Below are positions 54,248-62,300 of a stretch of DNA of 64,000 nucleotides, piece after piece. The notes beneath the pieces were generated by a model that saw only the letters and a list, made by a program, of their open reading frames with translations, searched no databases and was not told the origin of the DNA. Source of the DNA: Bacteroidota bacterium. GTDB taxonomy: Bacteria; Bacteroidota; Bacteroidia; Bacteroidales; Paludibacteraceae. The DNA is taken from contig JAJYBB010000002.1 in NCBI GenBank assembly GCA_021779195.1, positions 166,027 to 230,026 on the forward strand. Direction: 5' to 3'. A program made the translations under genes and the position numbers. The stretch's first letter is position 1. Each line of letters opens with the position of its first letter.

Positions 54248-54334
54248 AATTTGAAAATGAAATAAATCAATAATGTGTGATTGAACGGTTACGCCATTAT
54301 TGGCTTAATGTTACAGTTATAATTTCTTTTACAA

Positions 54335-54370
54335 AATAAAGCAACTGAAATTTATTTCTGTTGCTTTATT
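54335..54370 (+). terminator. Terminator of aspS
   Basis: AATAAAGCAAC pairs with GTTGCTTTATT across a 14-base loop about 90 bases after the aspS stop. The trailing T-content is modest. Confidence 0.7.
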
Positions 54371-54571
54371 AATATTTAGTGATGCAGGAAGGAACACTGT
54401 TCTTTTTACATATTTTTCACAATGTAAACTAAGTACATAAAACTATTTTTTAAGTCTATGTTATGTAATAATGGGATTGAACCGCTTATTTTGACAGGAG
54501 TAACAGCATTTACAAAATTAGATAACATGTATTTGGTCGTTAGTCAGAATATTAGAAAAAGAAAAATGACA

Positions 54572-55567
54572 ATGAAACAAGTACTTACAACAATTATAAT
54601 TTTAGCATTATCTATAGCGACTTTCGGACAATCTAAAACAGCAAAGGACTATGGATATACTCATCTGCAATTTGACTATAAATCAGACAAAGTTGACATT
54701 TTGATAAAATCAAAGAAAGGAGAAGAAAACAAACGGAAACCATTGTTCTTTTTTTGTCAAGGTAGTTTACCGCAACCATTAATAAAATATGACGAAAAAG
54801 GTGCTTATGGGGTTTTCCCATTTAATCCAGACAGTTTAGCAATTAAATATCACTTAGTAATAGTTGGCAAGCCGTATATCCCCTTAATTATGGACGTGAA
54901 AACACTAAGTAGAAGCTTTGACTTGATTGACAGTACTGGACATTATCCTAAACAGTATTCAGACAGAAATCTTTTAGACTATTATGTTGACAGAGACATT
55001 CAAATAATCAAATTCTTGCAAAAACAAAACTGGGTTTCCAAAACAAAACTCGTTTTAGCCGGACATTCCGAAGGAAGTACAGTTGCAGCAAAAATTGCAA
55101 GCGTTTCTCATTTAGTAACTCATTTGATTTACTCAAGCGGGAATCCAATGGGACGAATTATGTCAATCATACAACAAGACAGAGCTAGTGAGTCAGATAG
55201 TACACGAAGTGCGGAGAACGACATTGAATACTGGCAAAATGTAGTTAAGAACAAAACAAAAATGGATGCTACATATGGCGATACTAATAAAGCAACCTAT
55301 GAGTTTTCGACCCCACCAATTGAGTATTTAGAAAAACTGAAAATCCCGGTTTTAGTTTGTTATGGAACAAAAGATTGGTGTGCACCATTTATTGACTTTA
55401 TGAGAGTTGATTTTATACGAAAAGGGAAAAGCAACTTTCAGTTCAATCCATATATCGGAACTGAACACAATTTTTTCCCGTTGACTAAAGAAAACAAACC
55501 AAATTACGACATATTTAATTGGGACAAAGTTGCAAATGATTGGCTGAAATGGTTGAACGAAAAATAA
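54572..55567 (+). CDS. Secreted alpha/beta hydrolase, possible integron-type cassette gene
   Basis: The 331-residue protein has a signal peptide (MKQVLTTIIILALSIATFG). The alpha/beta hydrolase core carries S166 in the nucleophile elbow LAGHSEGSTVAAK, an Asp in CYGTKDWCAP and a His in GTEHNFFP. It could be an esterase or peptidase; the substrate is unknown. Six bases after its stop codon comes GCCTAAC and one arm of the attC-like repeat of the 28-36 kb island. That, together with its isolation between aspS and an outer-membrane gene, suggests capture as a mobile cassette. The upstream frame from 54458 is AT-rich and does not look coding. Confidence 0.82.
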   Translation: MKQVLTTIIILALSIATFGQSKTAKDYGYTHLQFDYKSDKVDILIKSKKGEENKRKPLFFFCQGSLPQPLIKYDEKGAYGVFPFNPDSLAIKYHLVIVGKPYIPLIMDVKTLSRSFDLIDSTGHYPKQYSDRNLLDYYVDRDIQIIKFLQKQNWVSKTKLVLAGHSEGSTVAAKIASVSHLVTHLIYSSGNPMGRIMSIIQQDRASESDSTRSAENDIEYWQNVVKNKTKMDATYGDTNKATYEFSTPPIEYLEKLKIPVLVCYGTKDWCAPFIDFMRVDFIRKGKSNFQFNPYIGTEHNFFPLTKENKPNYDIFNWDKVANDWLKWLNEK

Positions 55568-55573
55568 ATACGA

Positions 55574-55616
55574 CCGCCTAACACACGCCTCTATGTTCAT
55601 TGGTTTCCCTGTCGAT
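55574..55616 (+). repeat. attC-like repeat, solo right arm
   Basis: GCCTAACACACGCCTCTATG followed by TTCATTGGTTTCCCTGTCGA is the reverse complement of the right arms of copies B and C. It begins directly after the hydrolase stop. GCCTAAC fits the attC R'' consensus RYYYAAC. The rest of the element is missing. Confidence 0.65.
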
Positions 55617-55661
55617 AAAAGCAACTACCACAATATAAAATTTTAAATTAAAATTAGTTTT

Positions 55662-56366
55662 ATGAAAAAGATTAAAGTGTTGATTATTTGTGTAATTTCA
55701 ATTTTAGCAACCACGAATGTGAAAGCCCAATTTGCAACCGGAGCCGACATTGTCAGTTCATATATATGGCGGGGAATACCCCAAGACCGGACAATTGAAG
55801 GCAATCCCACATTAGGCAGTCCAAATTTTCAACCCTTTATATCATTCACCACAGGTAAATTCATACTTGGATCTACGGCTTCATCAAGTTTTGTTGGCAA
55901 TGTAAAAGAGGTTGATTTATATGCTACTTACGTTATTTCAAAAGCATTTGCATTTACGTTAAACGATTACAATTGGGGATTTACTCCCGGAAACAGTTAT
56001 TTTAATTATGGCAAAGGTACCGATCATATCTTTGAAGCGTCATTAAATTATACAAACAATGCCTTTAGTGCTTCGTTGAATAGCATGTTTGCAGGTGCCG
56101 ACAAACTATCAAATGGAAATAATGCATTTTCATCGTATCTCGAATTAAATTATCAGCTGACACCGATTGCCAAAGTTATTTTAGGTGCTGCATTAAATAA
56201 AAGTCCGAATATTTATTTTACATCCGGATTTGGTATTGTGAACGTTGGTTTAAGAGTAACCAAAGCCATTGAAATTACGGATAAATTTAGTTTGCCGATT
56301 TATGGCATTCTAGAAGCAAATCCATATTCGGGAAATATTTATTTTGTAGCAGGAATCACATTGTAA
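55662..56366 (+). CDS. Outer-membrane beta-barrel protein, TorF/Gcw_chp-like
   Basis: The 234-residue protein has a signal peptide (MKKIKVLIICVISILATTNVKA). The mature protein starts FATGADIVSSYIWRGIPQ, the layout of the TorF/Gcw_chp family, followed by alternating amphipathic beta strands ending in an aromatic-hydrophobic strand (YFVAGITL) as expected for barrel insertion. A porin-like role is only suggested; the ligand is unknown. It is monocistronic with a strong terminator. Confidence 0.75.
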   Translation: MKKIKVLIICVISILATTNVKAQFATGADIVSSYIWRGIPQDRTIEGNPTLGSPNFQPFISFTTGKFILGSTASSSFVGNVKEVDLYATYVISKAFAFTLNDYNWGFTPGNSYFNYGKGTDHIFEASLNYTNNAFSASLNSMFAGADKLSNGNNAFSSYLELNYQLTPIAKVILGAALNKSPNIYFTSGFGIVNVGLRVTKAIEITDKFSLPIYGILEANPYSGNIYFVAGITL

Positions 56367-56386
56367 TTTTTTCTTTTGAATCAATG

Positions 56387-56424
56387 AGAAAAGTAGCGAA
56401 CAGAACTGTTCGCTACTTTTCTTT
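56387..56424 (+). terminator. Terminator of the outer-membrane protein gene
   Basis: A perfect 17-bp stem (56387-56403 with 56406-56422) lies 20 bases after the stop and ends in a T-rich stretch. Confidence 0.88.
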
Positions 56425-57279
56425 CTTCATCAATTCATTGGAGTTCAGCTACAAACTCAAAAATTACAAAGGGGGGTAATACAATGAATCGATTTATTCT
56501 ATTATACATAATATAAATTATAAGTAAAAATGCATACAGTGATTGGAACCGTCTAGAAGAAATAATTATGTCAGTGTTCAGCGATACAACGTAGTGTTGA
56601 ACACGCTGATTGTGGATCAATTGACATATTATTCGCTAAATGAAAATTTCAAGAATTGAAATTGCTGAAGAATTAAATTGCTGACGAATTAATAACTGAA
56701 AATTTGGAAGCAAAAATTCATCGAAAATTTCAATTATTTTATGCATGTTTATTTTGCTTGAATTTAATTTATTTGTGTGTACTTTCAGATAAATTATTCG
56801 TTAAGTTTATAAGCTTAATCATTGTAAATCAAAGAATAATTTTTAATAATAACTATGTCATATTCTGTTAATTATTCCATTGTTGCTACTTCATTTCTTT
56901 TTAAGCCTTACTCCTATTTATTACGCAAAAACTTTTGACAATCAATGATTTAACTTATTAAAAATAATATTAGTATGCTACCCTATCTATTATACCAATT
57001 CGTAACTGCGCGGCTTTCTAATCAACTACATTGCAGCGAATGTGTTGTAAATCTGCAAGTTGATAATTCGTTTATCTCAATTGGGGCGACAGTAAAATCC
57101 TTTTTTTAGAACAACATTTTTTCATAATATAAAAAATAATTATATTTGCAAAATGAATTGCATTGGATTTAAAAAAAAACCACCAAACCGGACATGACAG
57201 AACGACTTTGATAGAATTATACAAAAATTAATCATGATTGAAAATATTGTAGAATGAATTTTTTAGAGCATTTTTATAG
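56425..57279. other. Long AT-rich intergenic region
   Basis: About 855 bases without a supported gene. It contains local A/T-rich runs and a short repeated AATTGCTGA(A/C)GAATTAA motif near 56660-56690. No RNA gene or mobile element is recognised. It must hold the promoter of the lipoprotein pair. Confidence 0.4.
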
Positions 57280-57813
57280 ATGAAAATTAAAATACCTGTC
57301 ATTGTGTTTCTTCTATTGATACTGTACGGTTGCTATTCACCCAAATATATTGTTGCAACCCAATCGGACTTACATCGTACTGATATTGAAAAGTCAATGA
57401 TCAATTATATTCCTCTGGATGATAAATATTTAGAAAATTCGTTGATTCTTGATTCCACATATAGTTTACTAAAGTCAAAAAATTTTTACCGATTGGAAAA
57501 TTATGTCGAACATCTCAAACAGTCAAACGTAACCTCTCCTGATTTTTATTTGGCCAACGTATTTTCGGCTATTTCTACACAAAATTATTCCGAGGCTCTC
57601 TCCGCATTAAACCATATCACAGATTCAGAATATGCCCTCCTCGTTCAATTATTGACTATTGATTTAAAATACGAAACCGATCGAACGAAGAATAACATCA
57701 ACTTTCCTGCTTATCTAAAACAGTACCAGAAGCTTGTTGATTCATATCCTGATAATTTATTGTTAAAAAGAATTGTAGCTATTAGGCTTCGTTATCTTAG
57801 ATATAATTATTAA
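57280..57813 (+). CDS. Lipoprotein with helical repeats, unknown function
   Basis: The 177-residue protein has a lipoprotein signal (VIVFLLLILYGC, Cys near residue 18). A largely helical body follows, with paired helices (LENYVEHLKQSNVTSPDFYLANVFSAISTQNYSEALSALNHI), suggestive of TPR-like repeats. No family is recognised. It is followed after 11 bases by the next lipoprotein gene, with which it probably forms an operon. Confidence 0.7.
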   Translation: MKIKIPVIVFLLLILYGCYSPKYIVATQSDLHRTDIEKSMINYIPLDDKYLENSLILDSTYSLLKSKNFYRLENYVEHLKQSNVTSPDFYLANVFSAISTQNYSEALSALNHITDSEYALLVQLLTIDLKYETDRTKNNINFPAYLKQYQKLVDSYPDNLLLKRIVAIRLRYLRYNY

Positions 57814-57824
57814 TTTTAAAAGCT

Positions 57825-58868
57825 ATGCGTCATTTAAAAATCATTTTTCTTGTTTTCACTTTAGTTTCCTGTTCAACATCTACAATGTTGCAATCGGGTC
57901 TTTCAAAGTATAATTCTTCTGTGGACTACCTCCACGATAGACCTGCCATGAATTGTAACAAAGGAAAGTTAGTGTATGTAACGTTCAATAATTTTCCGTT
58001 AGATAGTGTTACGACTGTTAAAAAAATGAAATCAACTTTTATTCCTCTAATTTTTTTTAACTACTTTGAAACTGTACAAAAGGTAAAGCTCGGACAACAT
58101 TCGATTAAAGAAAATTACAACACATTTTTTGAAAATTCGATTTTGGAAGAAAGTAAAAGAAGTGGCTGTTTTAGAGCCATTAACTTTTCTCCGGTCGATT
58201 CGGCTTATGTACTCGATATTTCAATTGACACCTGCAATACAACTTCAGTGTATAAAAAAACGGCAATGGTATTGTATTTTCTTATTGCGGGTAGTTATGG
58301 TTTTAGTGAATCATGTAGCCCCGCCACAACTTCATTGTATGTTACAGCGAAGTTAAGGAAGGGAAATGATCAACTATTTGATAAAAAATATGCGGTCACA
58401 AAATTTCAACCATTTGTAAAATCAAGACTTCAGAATAGCCAAGCTCTACTATCTAGTTTGACAACCAATATGGTAGAGGTACTTTCAATGTCAACAAAAG
58501 ATTGTATTGAACAAATTGTTGATGATGTAAATCAAACCCTGTACGGTTCGCAATTGCCCATTTCATCTCCCGATATTGATACCAATTCCAAGCAGACAGT
58601 ACCGCCAACTGCGAACAGTGTAACCGATAGCCAAAATGTTGCAGAATCAGATTCTTTGAAAACAGGAAATAATAGGACTGATAGCCAGTTGAAGGTTGGA
58701 GATGTTGTTCGCTTTTATAGTCCCCGATATAATGCATATTTAAAAGGCACTGTTAAGTCATTGAATGGTAGAACTAAAACTGTTCTGGTAGAATATGTTT
58801 CGTTCGATATAGTCAAGACAGTTGAACTGTCCGTTTTTGACGTGAAGAAAATAAATAAAGAGCAGTAA
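57825..58868 (+). CDS. Lipoprotein with a C-terminal SH3/KOW-like tail
   Basis: The 347-residue protein has a lipoprotein signal (IIFLVFTLVSCS, Cys near residue 16). A conserved-looking envelope domain of about 220 residues follows, then a Ser/Thr/Asn-rich linker (about 240-285), and a final 55-residue beta module (LKVGDVVRFYSPRYNAYLKGTVKSLNGRTKTVLVEYVSFD) that resembles an SH3, Tudor or KOW fold. The overall function is unknown; the tail could bind a peptide or glycan. It sits between the helical lipoprotein and the cas9/tracrRNA locus. Confidence 0.72.
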   Translation: MRHLKIIFLVFTLVSCSTSTMLQSGLSKYNSSVDYLHDRPAMNCNKGKLVYVTFNNFPLDSVTTVKKMKSTFIPLIFFNYFETVQKVKLGQHSIKENYNTFFENSILEESKRSGCFRAINFSPVDSAYVLDISIDTCNTTSVYKKTAMVLYFLIAGSYGFSESCSPATTSLYVTAKLRKGNDQLFDKKYAVTKFQPFVKSRLQNSQALLSSLTTNMVEVLSMSTKDCIEQIVDDVNQTLYGSQLPISSPDIDTNSKQTVPPTANSVTDSQNVAESDSLKTGNNRTDSQLKVGDVVRFYSPRYNAYLKGTVKSLNGRTKTVLVEYVSFDIVKTVELSVFDVKKINKEQ

Positions 58869-59051
58869 ATGAGTGGAAGTGGCGAAGATCACTTTACGTA
58901 TTCGGTTTTATTTCCATCAGTAAATATCGGCTTCACTCCTGCCCTTTCGGATATATCATTTAACAAGGTAAATGTGATGCTGGTTGATTCGTGTCATTCA
59001 GCGCGAATAGTTGAACCTAAGTCCGGAGCGTGGAAGTTTGACAAAAAATAA
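58869..59051 (+). CDS. Small ORF resembling a caspase-like fragment
   Basis: The 60-residue ORF begins at the base after the lipoprotein stop. It reads MSGSGEDHFTYSVLFP, then ALSDISFNKVNVMLVDSCHS. The spacing of SG.G and V(L/I)xDSCHS is like the catalytic His and Cys regions of caspase-like (C14) peptidases, but the position expected for His is Ser here and the rest of the domain is missing. It may be a decayed fragment or a chance ORF. Confidence 0.35.
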   Translation: MSGSGEDHFTYSVLFPSVNIGFTPALSDISFNKVNVMLVDSCHSARIVEPKSGAWKFDKK

Positions 59052-59165
59052 AAAAGCTTGACAACTAACACAATACAACGCAATTCCATATAATTACAAC
59101 ACAATAAAGAGTTAGAGCAAACCCTTAAAAAATCGGTTGTGAATTGAAAACTCAATTCCGTAAAA

Positions 59166-59253
59166 CAAAAAATGCCCCCGTATTGTAAGACGAGGGCGGC
59201 TTAAATGTTTTCACAACGGAATAATCCTTATTGTGATTTGCTTTCAAAAATTG
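59166..59253 (-). ncRNA. tracrRNA of the type II-C system
   Basis: Transcribed on the minus strand, away from cas9. The 5' part (ACACAATTTTTGAAAGCAAATCACAAT) is the anti-repeat. AAGGATTATTCCGTTGTGAAAAC follows, a typical nexus-like segment of Bacteroidota tracrRNAs. The 3' end is a terminator hairpin (GCCCTCGT with ACGGGGGC, 59097-type stem at 59090-59097 and 59074-59081 plus 100) followed by ATTTTTTG, that is, a stem formed by 59190-59197 and 59174-59181. A perfect TTG-N19-TATATTTG promoter lies just upstream. The RNA should pair with the crRNA repeat and guide Cas9. Confidence 0.85.
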
Positions 59254-59258
59254 TGTTG

Positions 59259-59288
59259 CAAATATAGATAAAAATATTTTACCGACAA
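59259..59288 (-). promoter_or_regulatory. Promoter of the tracrRNA
   Basis: On the minus strand GTTG (59289-59286) and TATATTTG (59266-59259) are separated by exactly 19 bases, matching the Bacteroidota TTTG-N19-TAnnTTTG consensus. Transcription should start near 59253. Confidence 0.85.
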
Positions 59289-59356
59289 CATTTGTTTAAT
59301 AAAATAATTATTTTTAACTTTACCATCTCGAAAATAACATTTTAATTTTAATACAC

Positions 59357-62300
59357 ATGAAGAAAATTTTAGGACTGGATTTAGGCACCAACAGCATTGG
59401 TTGGGCATTGGTGGATTTAGAAAACAACAAAATTGAAGGTATTGGAAGTCGGATAATACCGATGGGAACAGACAAGCAGGATTTCGAAAAAGGTGTTGGT
59501 ATAACAAAAAATGCAACCCGTCGTGAAAAACGTACCATTCGTAAAGGTAATAAACGTTATAAACTACGTCGAAATAAACTTATATATATATTGAACGAGT
59601 TAGGTATGTTGCCGGAACAATTTCAATTCAAAGATGGAATACCTGAAGCAACAAAACTCCAAGAATTGGAGCTTATACCTATTTCAAAGAAAACAAAGCA
59701 ATTAGATGCCTTAGGTCTTTTAGAATTAAAGGATAAGGCATTAGAAGAACCTGTCAAATTAAAAGAATTTGGAAAAATACTTTATCAATTCAATCAACTT
59801 CGTGGTTATTCAGGTGGAAATAACAAAGACGATAATATAAAGGAAAAAACTGAAAATGATGTCGAAGATGAAGACACAAATAAGAAAAAATATGAGGTAA
59901 TAACAAAAAAAGTTAATCTATTAAAAGTAGATAAGTCTGAGGAAACATTTAAAGTAAAAGGAGGTAAGAATAAAGGAGATAAATTGAATTATTTCAATTT
60001 AAAGGTACTATTATGCGATGAAGACAAAAAAAATTCAACAATTCTGCGAGAAGAAGAAGGAAATGAGTTTGAAGGATTAACCGTCTTGCAAAATTTAACA
60101 GAAAATCAAGAAATCGAATTAGAAATACGAATCAAAGATACATCGAAAGGCATAAAAATCTCATTCAGCCTTCCTCAAAAAACAAACTGGAGGAAGCAGA
60201 TGGAAGAGACTGAAGAAATTCTTAAAAATGATAAGGATCCCGATAAGAAAAACATTCATTTTATTAGTCAATTGCGCCTGCGTGATTTACAACAAAATAA
60301 ATGGGCAAAAATCAGAAATCGAGTTTTTCTGCGCAATCGTTACAAAGAAGAGTTTGATAAAATATGGGAAACACAAGAAAAGGTGTTCCCATTTCTTAAT
60401 AATTGTCCAAAAGAAACATTGGAAAAGATTGCATACTATATTTTTCCTGGTAACAGTGAATCACAATGGCAACTGCGAAAAACTGCAATTGAAGAGGGGC
60501 TGAAATACATAATTAAAGAACAAGTTATTTATTATCAGCGTCCTTTAAAGCCACAAACAGAATTGATTGGAAATTGTCGCTTCGAAAAAGAAGAAAAAGT
60601 TATACCTACTTCACATCCATTTTTTCAAGAATTTAGATGCTGGAAGCAAATTAACAACCTTTTCATAACATCAAAAACATTAGTTGGGAATAAATATGCT
60701 TATCAAAACAGGTACTTGACTGCCGATGAAAAACAAGCAATTTATGAAAAGCTGCAAACACAAAAAGAGGTTGGTTTTGCGACAGTAATTGAAATTCTTA
60801 ATCAGAATATAAGCAAAGGCATATTAGATAAAGAACAAAAAGATTATTTTCTTAATGGTCTAAATGTAAAAGCAAAATTGAAAGGTTGTGATACAATTTT
60901 ATCCCTCAAAAAAGAGTTGGGCGATTATTACAATGATTTCATTTCACAAAACAAACAACTTGTTGAGCAACTTTGGAGTGTAATTTTCGATGTAAAAAAT
61001 CATGATGGAAGTGAATATGATATAAAAAGTACGCGAGTTTCTACAATCATTAGTGTGTTGAAAAATTATACTGATGAAAAAACAGCAACTGAATTGTCTT
61101 TAAAATTAGCTCAAAAAATTAAATTTCCTCGCAAATATGCAAATTTATCTGAGAAGGCAATACGGAACATTTTGCCTTTAATGTTACCCAATCCTATAAT
61201 TATACCTGAAACAATCCAACAACAATTTAAGAATATTCAACATTTGATTGAAACAGATGAAATACTTGATAACCCAAAATACAAATTGGAAGATTTTGTG
61301 ATTGATTTTGTGAAAAATAATCCGAGTATTTTGCAAGATGGCGGAATAATGGAATCGTTTGCTATTTCGTTGGTTTATGGGAAACATACAGCAGAAACTA
61401 TAAAACCTCAAATCAAAAATTATCACGATATAGTAGAAGATAAAGAAAGAGCGAAAAATCTACGCAATCCAATTGTGGCACAAATAGCAAACGAAGCAAT
61501 GCAAATTGTAAAAGCGATTTGGAAGCAATACAAATTTAATCCTGAAGAATTGGAAATTCGTGTTGAATTGGCAAGAGATTTAAAAAACAGTGCAGCAGAA
61601 AGAGAAAAAATATGGAATGGACAACGAAAGAATAAGGCAATCAACGACAAGGCTAAAGATCGCTTGAGAGATGAAGGTATTGCACTAACAGAAGAAAATA
61701 TTCTGAAGTTTCGTTTGTATGAACAACAAAAATATATGTCGCCTTATACTAAAAAAAAGATTATACCCTTTAGCAAGTTATTTGATGATAAAGAATACGA
61801 TATTGATCATATAATACCAAAATCCCGATATTATGATGATTCTTTTTCAAACAAGGTTATCTGCGAAAAATATATAAATGAAGAAAAGAGTAACAGGACT
61901 GCTTGGGAATATATTACACAGCAAAATTCTAAATATAAAAATGATGACGGAGAACTTGAGATATTATCTGCAAACGATTTTCTCTCTCACGTAAACGATA
62001 ACTTCTTCGGCAAAAAGAAAAAGAACCTATTGGCAGAAAAGATTCCTTCAAATCCGGTAGAACGTCAATTGAAGGACACGCAATATATTTCAGTTGCCAT
62101 AAAAAACGAATTAGCAAAGATTGTAGGTAGTGAAAATGTAAAAACGAGTACCGGAGAAGTAACCGACTATCTACGTAGCCGATGGGGATTAAGAAAATTA
62201 TTTATGAACCTTACCGAAAACCGATTTAAACAAATGGAACTTTGGGATTTGGATGAAAATGGTAATCCAAAAACAAAATGGGTTAATCGGTATGTTGATG

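Noticed and set aside
59131..59290. CRISPR array upstream of cas9
   Set aside because: Only one anti-repeat and one weak look-alike are present, with no regular spacing; the region is explained by the tracrRNA gene and promoter.
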